Positions 28,108 through 36,553 of a stretch of DNA of 64,000 nt are shown one piece after another (within the stretch, counting starts at the first letter, position 1; every line of letters begins with the position of its first letter). The translations under genes were made by a program, and so were the position numbers. The DNA lies in NCBI RefSeq assembly GCF_028595325.1, contig NZ_JAQQXR010000001.1, forward strand, positions 186,001-250,000. The letters run 5' to 3'. The notes beneath the pieces were generated by a model. That model searched no databases. It had not been told where the DNA came from and saw only the letters and a list, made by a program, of their open reading frames with translations. The DNA is from Janthinobacterium fluminis. Its GTDB lineage: Bacteria; Pseudomonadota; Gammaproteobacteria; Burkholderiales; Burkholderiaceae_D.

Positions 28108-28154
28108 GGCTTTCGGTGTACCGTAGAAAAATTCTTTCCTCTCACACGGCAAAA

Positions 28155-30962
28155 ATGACACTGTCTTCCCTCCGCATTCTTTCCGGCGCGGCCTTGTTGG
28201 CCCTGGCGCTGCTGGCCCGCGCCGAGATCCGCCTGGACGATCCGGTTCCGCTCGGCCCCCAGGTCAAGGTCGGCAAGCTGGCCAACGGTTTGACGTATTA
28301 CATTCAACGCAACGGCAAGCCGGCCAATAAGCTGGAGCTGCGCCTCGTCGTCAAGGCCGGTTCGATGCTGGAGGATGAGGACCAGCAGGGCCTGGCCCAT
28401 TTCACCGAGCATATGGCGTTCAACGGTTCGCGCCATTTCAAGCGCAGCGAGCTGATTTCCTATCTGCAGTCGATCGGCGTCAAGTTCGGCGCGGACTTGA
28501 ACGCTTACACGAGCTTCGATGAAACCGTGTACATCCTGCCTATCCCCACCGACAAGCGGGAAAACATCGAGCAGGGCTTTCTCGTGCTGGAAGACTGGGC
28601 CCACGGCCTGTCCTTCGACGCGGCCGCCATCGACAGCGAGCGCGGCATCGTGCTGGAGGAGCTGCGCCTGGGCAAGGGCGCCGAGGACCGCATGAACAAG
28701 GTGTTGATGCCGAAGTTGTTCAACGGTTCGCGCTACGCCCAGCGCCTGCCGATCGGCAAGGAGGCGACCCTGAAGCATTTCAAGTACGCGGCGATCAAGC
28801 GCTTTTACCGGGATTGGTATCGGCCTGACCTGATGGCTGTCGTCGTGGTCGGCGACATCGAGCCGGCCGAGGCCGAGAAGCTGATCGCCAAACACTTCGC
28901 CAAGCTGAAAAATCCCGTCCCGGCGCGCCCGCGCGCGTATGCGAAGGTGCCGACGCGCACGCAGACGGAGGGGTTGGTGATCACCGACAAGGAGGCCAGC
29001 AACAGCCTCGTCTTCATCCGTTATCCGGTGCGCGAGTCGAAGACCGACGCGACGTTCGGCGGCTACCGCGACAAGCTGGTCCAGGGCCTGTACGGCGATA
29101 TGCTCAGCGCGCGCATGCAGGAGCTGAGCCAGCAGGAAAATCCGCCCTTCATCCAGGGCGGCAGCAGCATGGGCAAGCTGGTGCGCGGCTACGAGTCGTT
29201 CAACGCCTATGCCTTGCTCGGCAAGGGCGGCGTCGCGCCGGCCGTCGACGCGCTGCTGCAGGAGGACGGGCGGGTGCGCCGCTTCGGTTTCAGCGCCATC
29301 GAGCTGGAGCGCAGCAAGAAGGATATGCTGCGCAATTTCGAGCGCGCCTACCTGGAGCGCGACAAGTCCGATTCGGCCGGCTACGTGGCCGAATACGTGC
29401 GCAACTTCCTCGAACAGGAAGCCATCCCCGGCATCGAGAATGAGTACAACTATGTGCGGGAAATGCTGCCCGGCATCACGCTGGCCGAGGTGAACCAGGC
29501 ATTCGCCAAGGCCATGCCTTTGCATGAGAAAAAGCTGGTGGTGTACATGGGCGCCGACGGCGGCGCGGCGCCGTCCAGCGCGGCCCTGCTGGCGGCCGTC
29601 GACGCGGCGGAGCGGCAGGTGCTCAAGCCGAAGGAAGAGAAGCTGTTGGGCAGCACGCTGCTTGAGACGCCGCCCCAGCCCGGCGGCATCGTCGCCGAGA
29701 CGCACAACGCGGCCCTGGGCTTGACTGAGCTGACCTTGAGCAACGGCGTGAAGGTCGTGTTGAAGCCGACCGATTTCAAGAACGACCAGGTGTTGCTGGG
29801 CTCGACCCGCTTCGGCGGCCAGTCGCTGTTCGGCGACGCCGACACCTATAACGCCCGCTACGCCAGCGCCATCATTGGCCAGATGGGTTTGAAGACGTAT
29901 ACGCCGACGGATTTGCAGAAAATTCTGGCGGGCAAAACGGTGAATGTCGGCGCTTTCCTGGGCAACCTGAGCGAAGGCTTGGGCGGCAGTTCCAGCGTCG
30001 CCGACCTGGAAACCATGCTGCAACTGGTGTATCTGCGCTACACGGACGCGCGCAAGGACGACGGGCTGTACCGTTCCTTCGTCGGCAAGCAGCAGGACTT
30101 GGCGAAGCACACCATGTCGCGGCCCGAGTCGGTGTTCGTCGACACGGTGCAGACTACGCTGTACAACAACCATCCGCGCCTGGCGCGGGCGGCGCGGCCC
30201 GAGGATTTCGACAAGGTGTCGCTGGAGCGCGTGCTGGAAATTTACAAGGAGCGCTTTTCCAGCGCCCGCGGCAGCACTTTCTTCCTCGTCGGCAGCTTCG
30301 AGGTGGAGAAGGTCAAGCCTTTGATCGCCACCTATCTGGCCAGCCTGCCGGCCGCCGAAGTGGCGAGCGCCTACAAGGACCTGGGCTTGCGCCCGGTCAG
30401 CGGCGTCGTCAAAAAAACCGTGCGCAAGGGGACGGAGGCGAAGAGCAGTATTTCGCTGACGTTCAGCGGCGACGCCGCGTATTCGGAAGCGGCGCAGCTG
30501 CGCCTGCAGGCCCTGGTCGAGGTGATGAACATCAAGCTGGTCGAGGTGCTGCGCGAGAAGATGGGCCTGATTTATGGCGGCGGCATGCAGGGCGCATTGA
30601 ACAAGCTGCCATATGGAAATTATTCGATCAGCGCCGGCTTGCCGACGGGGCCGGAACATGTCGATAAGGTGATCGCCGCGACCTTTGCCGCGATCCGGCA
30701 GATGCAGGAGAACGGCCCGCTGGCGGAAGACCTGGCCAAGGTGCAAGAGAACTGGATCAAGAACCACCAGAAGGCGCTGCGCGAAAACGGCTACTGGCTG
30801 GGGCGTTTGCAGACGGCCCTGGTGCAAGGCAGCGATCCGGCCGACATCTTGCGCTACGAGGACGAGGTGAGGGCGCTCACGCCGGCCGATGTGCAGGCGG
30901 CGGCGCGGCGTTACTTCAATCTGGACAATTATGTCCAGGTGGTCCTGTATCCGGAGCGGTGA
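28155..30962 (+). CDS. M16 family zinc metalloprotease (PqqL-like)
   Basis: A 935-residue exported protease with a signal peptide (MTLSSLRILSGAALLALALLARA). It has the inverted zinc motif HxxEH (HFTEH, residues 82-86) in GLAHFTEHMAFNGS and a downstream Glu in VLEELRLGKG as third ligand. A second, inactive M16 half follows (GLTELTLSNGVKVVLKPTDF near residue 530), so it is the two-repeat clamshell type, similar to PqqL. It probably degrades peptides in the periplasm. The open frame runs back through the riboswitch region; the ATG at 28155 is chosen because it starts the signal peptide. Confidence 0.92.
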   Translation: MTLSSLRILSGAALLALALLARAEIRLDDPVPLGPQVKVGKLANGLTYYIQRNGKPANKLELRLVVKAGSMLEDEDQQGLAHFTEHMAFNGSRHFKRSELISYLQSIGVKFGADLNAYTSFDETVYILPIPTDKRENIEQGFLVLEDWAHGLSFDAAAIDSERGIVLEELRLGKGAEDRMNKVLMPKLFNGSRYAQRLPIGKEATLKHFKYAAIKRFYRDWYRPDLMAVVVVGDIEPAEAEKLIAKHFAKLKNPVPARPRAYAKVPTRTQTEGLVITDKEASNSLVFIRYPVRESKTDATFGGYRDKLVQGLYGDMLSARMQELSQQENPPFIQGGSSMGKLVRGYESFNAYALLGKGGVAPAVDALLQEDGRVRRFGFSAIELERSKKDMLRNFERAYLERDKSDSAGYVAEYVRNFLEQEAIPGIENEYNYVREMLPGITLAEVNQAFAKAMPLHEKKLVVYMGADGGAAPSSAALLAAVDAAERQVLKPKEEKLLGSTLLETPPQPGGIVAETHNAALGLTELTLSNGVKVVLKPTDFKNDQVLLGSTRFGGQSLFGDADTYNARYASAIIGQMGLKTYTPTDLQKILAGKTVNVGAFLGNLSEGLGGSSSVADLETMLQLVYLRYTDARKDDGLYRSFVGKQQDLAKHTMSRPESVFVDTVQTTLYNNHPRLARAARPEDFDKVSLERVLEIYKERFSSARGSTFFLVGSFEVEKVKPLIATYLASLPAAEVASAYKDLGLRPVSGVVKKTVRKGTEAKSSISLTFSGDAAYSEAAQLRLQALVEVMNIKLVEVLREKMGLIYGGGMQGALNKLPYGNYSISAGLPTGPEHVDKVIAATFAAIRQMQENGPLAEDLAKVQENWIKNHQKALRENGYWLGRLQTALVQGSDPADILRYEDEVRALTPADVQAAARRYFNLDNYVQVVLYPER

Positions 30963-31044
30963 GCCTGGCGGCGGCGCGGGCCTGGGGCGCGCGCGCCGTT
31001 GCTGTTAAACTGTGGCCTGTTACAAGACATGTAAAGGTTGCACG

Positions 31045-31242
31045 ATGGCAAAGAAAGAAGAGCTGGATCCGGAAACGCTGGCCTTGATACACTGGTGTAT
31101 CGAAGTCGAGGGTTTTCTGGTGGCGGGCGGCGCAACGCAGGCCCAGGCGCAGGAACATATCGAAGAGCAGGTGGAGTGGTTCACCGACCAGTTCTATGAC
31201 GGCTTGACGCCGGAAGAGGCGGCTAAGGAGGCGCTCGCCTGA
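31045..31242 (+). CDS. Small acidic protein, unknown
   Basis: A 65-residue soluble protein beginning MAKKEELDPETLALIHWCIE. It is helical and acidic (AQAQEHIEEQVEWFTDQFYD) with no signal or membrane segment. I do not recognise a family. Codon use resembles the GC-rich neighbours and it keeps a clean start, which supports coding. It stands alone between the M16 gene and a low-GC patch. Confidence 0.6.
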   Translation: MAKKEELDPETLALIHWCIEVEGFLVAGGATQAQAQEHIEEQVEWFTDQFYDGLTPEEAAKEALA

Positions 31243-31282
31243 GGCCCCTGCAGGAAATTTTTCATTTTCGCTCAAGGCAGTC

Positions 31283-31432
31283 ATGGTGCAAAATGGCAAC
31301 ACCGAACTTGCTTCGCTCGCAAGCAATCTCCAAATCTCGACCGCTGCGCTATCCCGACTTGAAAACGGGAAGGCCAGCGCGCTCTTTGCACAAGTGTTAC
31401 GAAGTCAGGCTATAAAATTCAAAGTAACTTGA
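31283..31432 (+). pseudogene. Fragment of an XRE-type helix-turn-helix gene
   Basis: A 49-codon frame reads NTELASLASNLQISTAALSR then LENGKASALFAQVLRSQAIK. This is the recognition half of an XRE helix-turn-helix (ISTAALSRLENGKAS). The preceding helix 1 (LRxxRxxxGLSQ) is missing and the tail is unrelated, so it looks like a relic rather than an intact regulator. It marks the left edge of the lower-GC stretch containing rmuC. Confidence 0.55.
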
Positions 31433-31483
31433 ACGGTTGAGCAGGGGGGCACCTGTGTAATTTTTCCGCGCAGTCTTAAGGAC

Positions 31484-33637
31484 TTATGCGGAGGAGTTCG
31501 GAGACTGGGGCGTCGTAAGCGGGGGCAGCGTAACTACATTATCGCCGAGTTGGTGCGCTTCGTCGCTTGACATTGCGAGAGTCGCCGACGACATAGCCTT
31601 CGTCGGCTTTACCCCTAAATCCCGTAACATTTCTGCTTGGCGAATAACATTTCCGCGCCCGACCGACAGCTTTCCATGCGCAGCATCATATGCTTTCTGA
31701 GCTTGGCTCAGGCGGTTGCCCACAGACTCCAAGTCTTCAACGAACCCGCAAAGCTTGTCGTATAAGTCTCCTCCCTTCTTCGCAATCTCTTGGGCATTCT
31801 TGCTCTGAGCTTCCTGGCGCCACAGGTGCGCCACAGTGCGAACGACAAATAGTAATGTGGATGGGCTAACTAGCAGAACGTTACGATTCCATGCGTCCAT
31901 GAAAAGGTTGTCGTCGTTCGTAACCGCTGTCATAAAGGCGGGTTCCACGGGCACAAATGCGAGGACGAAATCGAGAGATTTAACTCCATACATCATGTGG
32001 TAGCGCTTTTCCGACAAGCCCTTGATATGCGAGCGTACGGAGTCTAAATGCTGTTTAAGCGACAGGGCTCGCGCCTCATCAGTGTCTGCAGAGGTGAATT
32101 TCTCATACGCTACCAGCGAGACTTTGGCATCGACCACAATCTTTCTCTCCTCAGGCAGGTCGATGATGACGTCGGCTTGGCCGCGCGAACCGTCCTCGCG
32201 GGTCTGGCTGTCCTGCACGTGGTATTCATGGCCCTTGCGTAGTCCTGATGCCTCTAGCACACGCTCGAGAATGAGCTCGCCCCAATTGCCCTGTGTCTTC
32301 GCGGAGCCTTTGAGTGCCAGGGTCAAATTCTTCGCGTCCAGGCTGAGTGACTGGTTAAGTTCAACGAGTTGGCGTACCTGCTCCGAAAGCGCTGAGCGGT
32401 CTTTGCCCTCATTAACGTAGACCTCTTCGACCTTGCCTTGAAATTCAGTCAATTTCGTTTTCAATGGCTCGAGCAACTGGCTAATACCTTCACGATTTTG
32501 CTCCGCGAAGCGTTTCGACTTCTCTTCCAAAATATCGTTGGCCAATGTCTTAAATTGATCTGAAAGTGCCGTCTTGGCCTGTAGCAAAAGTTCAAGTTTT
32601 TCGACCGCGCTCTTTTGCTCAGCCTCGCCATGAGTCCGAAGTTGGGTGAGCTGGTCCGTGAGTCCGTTCACCTGCGAGTCGGCTTGCGAAAATGCCGTCT
32701 TTGCTGTCGCTAGCTCTGCTACCACGAGAGCCGCGGCCGTACGTTCTGCGGCCAACTCTGCTCTAAGCTTTCCATTATCGCGCGCACTTGATTCCCGGAG
32801 GTCGGTCAATTGCATATTTGTGTCGACAAGTTGTCGTGCCGAGTCCTTTATCTGGCTCTCTAAACCTGGCAGGCGAGCAGCCTGTTCCTCTAACGCTACA
32901 CGGCGCTCTGCTGACTCTCGAAGCTGCACATTAAGCTCACCTAGCTGTTTTGTTGAGTCCACTAGCTTGGACTCAAGCGACGGTAGACAAGCAACCTGCT
33001 GCTCAAGTGCGACACGACACTCGTTCGACGCTTGCAGCTTGGAATTTGACTCAGCAAACTGTCGCCCGCCTTCGAGAAGTTTTGTCTCCAATTCAGGAAT
33101 GCGGGCCACTTGTTCCTCGAGCGTGGCCTTGCGCTGTAAAGAATCTTGTAAGCGAACTGATTCATCTCGGTACTGCTGATCGAGTGATTTTTTAGCTAAC
33201 TGAAGCGCCTCCAAATGCTCTTGTAACGACTCAATGGACTGTGCCTTTTGTGCTTCGCTACTAGCTAGTCGCCGAGCATCATCAATGCTGGACTTCAGTT
33301 GTTCCATCGTAGAACGTAGCTCGGCTTCAACTAAGGGCAACCTCAGTAAGCGCTCAGTCATGCGCGCTTGCTCATCCTTCAGTTCATCGAAGCTCGCCCG
33401 TACAGTGGTAAGTAGCTGCGATTTCTGCTGAGAATCCTCCTTCACCGCGTCCAACTCATTTGTGGCTGACCGAATTTTTTCGGTCGCCTGGGCTAATTCA
33501 ACTTGAAGCGCAGTTGTCGCCGCTGCCGCCGCTGCAAAAGCGGCTGATTTAATTCGGCTATTCATCAACAGCCACATGAAGAAAGCGCCGAGCAGTAACG
33601 CAATCAATGGAACAGCTTGGGAAGCTAAGTCAGTCAT
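31484..33637 (-). CDS. rmuC: RmuC family protein with enlarged coiled coil
   Basis: A 717-residue protein, clearly longer than E. coli RmuC (about 475). An N-terminal membrane helix (residues about 8-28) is followed by some 350 residues of coiled coil. The coiled coil includes three tandem 38-residue repeats, each starting near R-x-x-LE-[EQ]-Q (LEEQVARIPELETKL, LEQQVACLPSLESKL, LEEQAARLPGLESQI). The C-terminal RmuC domain has GQADVIIDLPEERKIVVDAK, a PD-(D/E)xK-like nuclease core, and QGNWGELILERVLEASGL. RmuC limits DNA inversion/recombination. GC content and codon use are visibly lower than the neighbours, suggesting transfer. Confidence 0.88.
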   Translation of the reverse strand: MTDLASQAVPLIALLLGAFFMWLLMNSRIKSAAFAAAAAATTALQVELAQATEKIRSATNELDAVKEDSQQKSQLLTTVRASFDELKDEQARMTERLLRLPLVEAELRSTMEQLKSSIDDARRLASSEAQKAQSIESLQEHLEALQLAKKSLDQQYRDESVRLQDSLQRKATLEEQVARIPELETKLLEGGRQFAESNSKLQASNECRVALEQQVACLPSLESKLVDSTKQLGELNVQLRESAERRVALEEQAARLPGLESQIKDSARQLVDTNMQLTDLRESSARDNGKLRAELAAERTAAALVVAELATAKTAFSQADSQVNGLTDQLTQLRTHGEAEQKSAVEKLELLLQAKTALSDQFKTLANDILEEKSKRFAEQNREGISQLLEPLKTKLTEFQGKVEEVYVNEGKDRSALSEQVRQLVELNQSLSLDAKNLTLALKGSAKTQGNWGELILERVLEASGLRKGHEYHVQDSQTREDGSRGQADVIIDLPEERKIVVDAKVSLVAYEKFTSADTDEARALSLKQHLDSVRSHIKGLSEKRYHMMYGVKSLDFVLAFVPVEPAFMTAVTNDDNLFMDAWNRNVLLVSPSTLLFVVRTVAHLWRQEAQSKNAQEIAKKGGDLYDKLCGFVEDLESVGNRLSQAQKAYDAAHGKLSVGRGNVIRQAEMLRDLGVKPTKAMSSATLAMSSDEAHQLGDNVVTLPPLTTPQSPNSSA

Positions 33638-33708
33638 TGATATCTCCGCAGAGTGCGTTGTTGTGTTGAAGAGTATTCTAGCTTGAAATTGTCATTTAAG
33701 ACATTTTA

Positions 33709-33930
33709 TCAACCCAGGTATGAGTCCCTTCGGCCTTTGACACTCGCAAGCTCGGCGAGATTTTGTGAATCCGCAATTTCGGTCCATGCAAAATGCTTCG
33801 AAATTAACTGCGTCCATGCAAATCTGCCTACCACAGGGTGCGTGAGTGCCAAGTCCTGGTTGAGCAAGTTCTCAAGCGCCTCGTTGCGGTTCCGAAAGTG
33901 GTCTATCCACACGAAAGTATTAACGGACAC
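33709..33930 (-). pseudogene. vapC: Truncated/decayed vapC toxin (PIN domain)
   Basis: Starting at GTG 33930, the first 35 residues (MSVNTFVWIDHFRNRNEALE then NLLNQDLALTHPVVG) match the N-terminal quarter of VapC PIN-domain RNases, including the first active-site region V-[DN]-T-x-VWIDH. The first Asp of the usual VDTSVWID is Asn here. From about 33826 the sequence stops resembling VapC and the frame ends at 73 residues instead of about 130, with the catalytic Asp/Glu residues missing. It lies 5 bp after vapB. Predicted inactive. Confidence 0.7.
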
Positions 33931-33935
33931 GCCAC

Positions 33936-34139
33936 TTATTGAACTGGCTCTGGGCGGCGACGTGGCACTTCAGGTATTCCTGGTATCGCGCCTCCCAACG
34001 CTACCAAGCGCTTGGCAGTTCGCACGCGCACGAAGGTCTTGATGGCCTCGCGGAAGAGGTCCGTTTTGTCCATGGACGGATCTGCGACCTCAAGGGCTTT
34101 GTTGTACAGTTCGTCGTCGATTGTGACGGTGGTTCTCAT
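33936..34139 (-). CDS. vapB: VapB-family antitoxin
   Basis: A 67-residue antitoxin: [20 protein letters not shown] is a ribbon-helix-helix start, followed by [20 protein letters not shown] and a Pro-rich toxin-binding tail ([14 protein letters not shown]). It should bind its own promoter. Its partner vapC, directly downstream, is broken, so the antitoxin is an orphan. An upstream ATG gives 74 residues; the ATG at 34139 is preferred because it begins the conserved RTTVTIDDE. Confidence 0.85.
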   Translation of the reverse strand: MRTTVTIDDELYNKALEVADPSMDKTDLFREAIKTFVRVRTAKRLVALGGAIPGIPEVPRRRPEPVQ

Positions 34140-34163
34140 GGGGACTCCTTGAATCAGCAATGA

Positions 34164-34685
34164 TGTAAATATGCATTCAATAGCGCATCATCACAACCTC
34201 TGGACGGGCAGGGGAGTCTTTTCCTCTCCGGGCAGGCACCACGGCGCCCCTCGATCATATGCCCCGTCGCAGCATGGCCCTGCTCCGTGCCCCCGGCCAA
34301 AAAACGGCTGTCTAGGATATATGGCAATGTTGCGCCCGTTCTTCAGGGTGCTCGGCGCCCAGGATAATATATTCCTCAGTGAGCTCGGCCACTGGAATAG
34401 GGAAATAGCAGGCTGTCACCGCGCCGCCACACCGCGCGGCATTTCCCTCAGTTTAGAGCTGTTCCCCCAGGAATTTCCGGCGCACACTTTGTGCTAGTGC
34501 TGGCGCTGGGTCGGGCATTTAGTTTATCATAGGCAATTATTCGTTGTCGTGGTCTGGCCTTTCCGCATCTGCAGCGCGGCGCCGTCCGCCTGGCCGACCT
34601 GACGCTGCCTGACCGTTGCCGAGCGCTTCGTTTGGCGCGCGCACGCCATATCCAATAACAAAAGATCGCTCTTTCAGAGGAAAAC
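34164..34685. other. 522-bp gap without a convincing gene
   Basis: Between vapB and the chemoreceptor. A 108-codon plus-strand frame (34171-34497) has no recognisable domain, signal or codon bias and is not called. The segment next to vapB contains TGATG...CATCA around ATATGCAT (34159-34188), a possible VapB operator. The region just before 34686 is the chemoreceptor leader, with AGAGGAAAAC before the ATG. Nothing else is evident. Confidence 0.5.
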
Positions 34686-36236
34686 ATGAAACTCAGCACC
34701 CGCATCCTCTTGCTTTGCATTAGCACCTTGCTTGGCATCGTCATCATCGCCACGGTATCGCTGTTCTCGCTGCGCCAGACCATGATGGCCGAGCGCGCGG
34801 CGCAAATCACGACCCTGGTCGAACTGGCCAATGCGGCGGTGGAGAAGGCGTATGCGCTGGAGCAGTCCGGCAAGTTGACGCGGGAAGAGGCGCAGCGCCA
34901 GGCCAAGCAGGTGGTCGGCAGCTTCCACAAGGATGAGATGTACTATTTCGTGCGCGATTTCAGCAACGACATCCTGTACGTCCATCCGAACCCGGCGCGC
35001 GTCGGCGTGCCGCAAAAGGGCGCCAAGGATTCGGGCGACCGCTACCGCACCGTGCTGGCGCAGCAGCGCATCGGCCTGGTCAAGGCCGAGGGCACGCGTC
35101 CCGGCGTCAAGGAGCCGGTCGACAAGATGTATGCGGTGGTCCGCTTCGCGCCGTGGGACTGGCTGATCGGCACCGGCACTTATATCGACGACATCAACAC
35201 GCAGTTCTGGCGCCAGGCCGCCATCCTGCTGGGCCTGGGCGTGGCGCTGATGCTGGTCGTCGGCGGCCTGGCCTGGCATATGCTGCGCAAAATCCTCGGC
35301 CAGTTGGGCGGCGAGCCTGACTACGCGGCCGGCATCGTCGGCCAGATCGCCAAGGGCGACTTGACGACGCAAATCGACACGAAGGCGGACGACCGTTCCA
35401 GCCTGCTGTTCGCGATCAAGGCCATGCGCGACAATCTGGCCAATATCGTCAGCCAGGTGCGCATGGACGCCGATTCGATTTCCACGGCGTCCGGCGAGAT
35501 CGCCTCGGGCAACCACGACCTGTCGGTGCGCACCGAGCAGCAGGCCGGTTCGCTGGAGGAGACGGCCTCGACGATGGAAGAGATGACCTCGACCGTGCGG
35601 CAGAACGCTGACAATGCGCGCCAGGCCAACCAGCTGGCCATTTCCGCCTCGGCGGTGGCGACCCAGGCCGGCAACGTGGTCAGCCAGGTGGTCGACACGA
35701 TGGGCTCGATCAACGAATCGTCGAAGAAGATCGTCGACATCATCAGCGTCATCGACGGCATCGCCTTCCAGACCAATATCCTGGCGCTGAACGCGGCCGT
35801 CGAGGCGGCCCGGGCCGGCGAGCAGGGCCGCGGCTTCGCCGTCGTCGCTTCGGAGGTGCGCAACCTGGCGCAGCGCTCGGCCTCGGCGGCGAAGGAAATC
35901 AAGGTGCTCATCGACAGCTCGGCGGAAAAGGTCGAGGCCGGCGAAAAACTCGTCGAACTGGCCGGCAGCACCATGGAGAAGGTGGTCGCCAGCGTCAAGC
36001 ACGTCACCGACATCGTCGCGGAAATCTCTTCGGCCAGCCAGGAGCAAAGCTCGGGCATCGACCAGATCAACCACGCGATCGTTGAGATGGACAATATGAC
36101 GCAGCAAAACTCGGCCCTGGTCGAGCAGGCGTCCGCCGCCGCCCAGGCCATGAACGACCAGGCCGCCGGCCTGGCGCAGATCGTCAGCATCTTCAAGCTC
36201 AACAGCCACGCGCCGCGCGCCAAGCTGCTTAAGTAA
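34686..36236 (+). CDS. Methyl-accepting chemotaxis protein (single Cache sensor)
   Basis: A 516-residue chemoreceptor. Helix 1 is at about 7-29, the periplasmic sCache_2-type domain at about 35-185 ([20 protein letters not shown] and [14 protein letters not shown]), helix 2 at about 177-200, then HAMP and a signalling domain with the hairpin tip [20 protein letters not shown] followed by [20 protein letters not shown]. Methylation-helix segments ([20 protein letters not shown]) flank it. No C-terminal NWETF-like pentapeptide. sCache_2 domains often bind small organic acids. It is monocistronic with AGAGGAAAAC before the ATG. Confidence 0.93.
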   Translation: MKLSTRILLLCISTLLGIVIIATVSLFSLRQTMMAERAAQITTLVELANAAVEKAYALEQSGKLTREEAQRQAKQVVGSFHKDEMYYFVRDFSNDILYVHPNPARVGVPQKGAKDSGDRYRTVLAQQRIGLVKAEGTRPGVKEPVDKMYAVVRFAPWDWLIGTGTYIDDINTQFWRQAAILLGLGVALMLVVGGLAWHMLRKILGQLGGEPDYAAGIVGQIAKGDLTTQIDTKADDRSSLLFAIKAMRDNLANIVSQVRMDADSISTASGEIASGNHDLSVRTEQQAGSLEETASTMEEMTSTVRQNADNARQANQLAISASAVATQAGNVVSQVVDTMGSINESSKKIVDIISVIDGIAFQTNILALNAAVEAARAGEQGRGFAVVASEVRNLAQRSASAAKEIKVLIDSSAEKVEAGEKLVELAGSTMEKVVASVKHVTDIVAEISSASQEQSSGIDQINHAIVEMDNMTQQNSALVEQASAAAQAMNDQAAGLAQIVSIFKLNSHAPRAKLLK

Positions 36237-36553
36237 GTCCCTCGGGCGGCGCCCGCCGCCCGTTTTCCGCCGCCAGCCGCGCGGCGCCAGTCGCTTCCAT
36301 GTCGATAGCCTTGCCTGTGGCATTTTTGTCACAGGCAAGCGCTTGCCGCAAGCTCGCGGTTTTCCCCGTTTTCATAGGGCGGCGGCGGCGCCGCCAAGCG
36401 TATTTCATGTTAATACGGCATGACTTTGCGAAATCTCAACACGGTTTACTTTTCCCACCCTCGCTTTGTTAGACTATTTCTCCATTGGAACTCTTCATCT
36501 GCCGGTTGCGTGCAAGTGCGCGGCGCCGGTATCGGATTTAAGGGGGGCTGAGA
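36237..36553. other. 317-bp intergenic region upstream of the two-partner secretion operon
   Basis: It holds a perfect 9-bp inverted repeat (36311-36338) and then a markedly AT-richer segment from about 36400 to 36500. A TTTACT (36445) and a TAGACT (36470) are only a weak -35/-10 pair, with 19-bp spacing. The end carries the AGGGGGG ribosome site for the TTG-started transporter. No gene is seen. Confidence 0.5.
36311..36338 (+). other. Inverted repeat downstream of the chemoreceptor
   Basis: TTGCCTGTG and CACAGGCAA pair perfectly (9 bp) around a T-rich 10-nt loop, about 75 bp after the chemoreceptor stop. No U-tract follows, so it is either an imperfect terminator or a protein-binding site ahead of the secretion operon. 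Confidence 0.4.

Noticed and set aside
27774..28154. N-terminal extension of the M16 protease frame through the ribB leader
   Set aside because: It translates the FMN riboswitch and the palindrome; the signal peptide starts at 28155.
34171..34497. 108-codon frame between vapB and the chemoreceptor
   Set aside because: No domain, poor codon pattern and no clear ribosome site.
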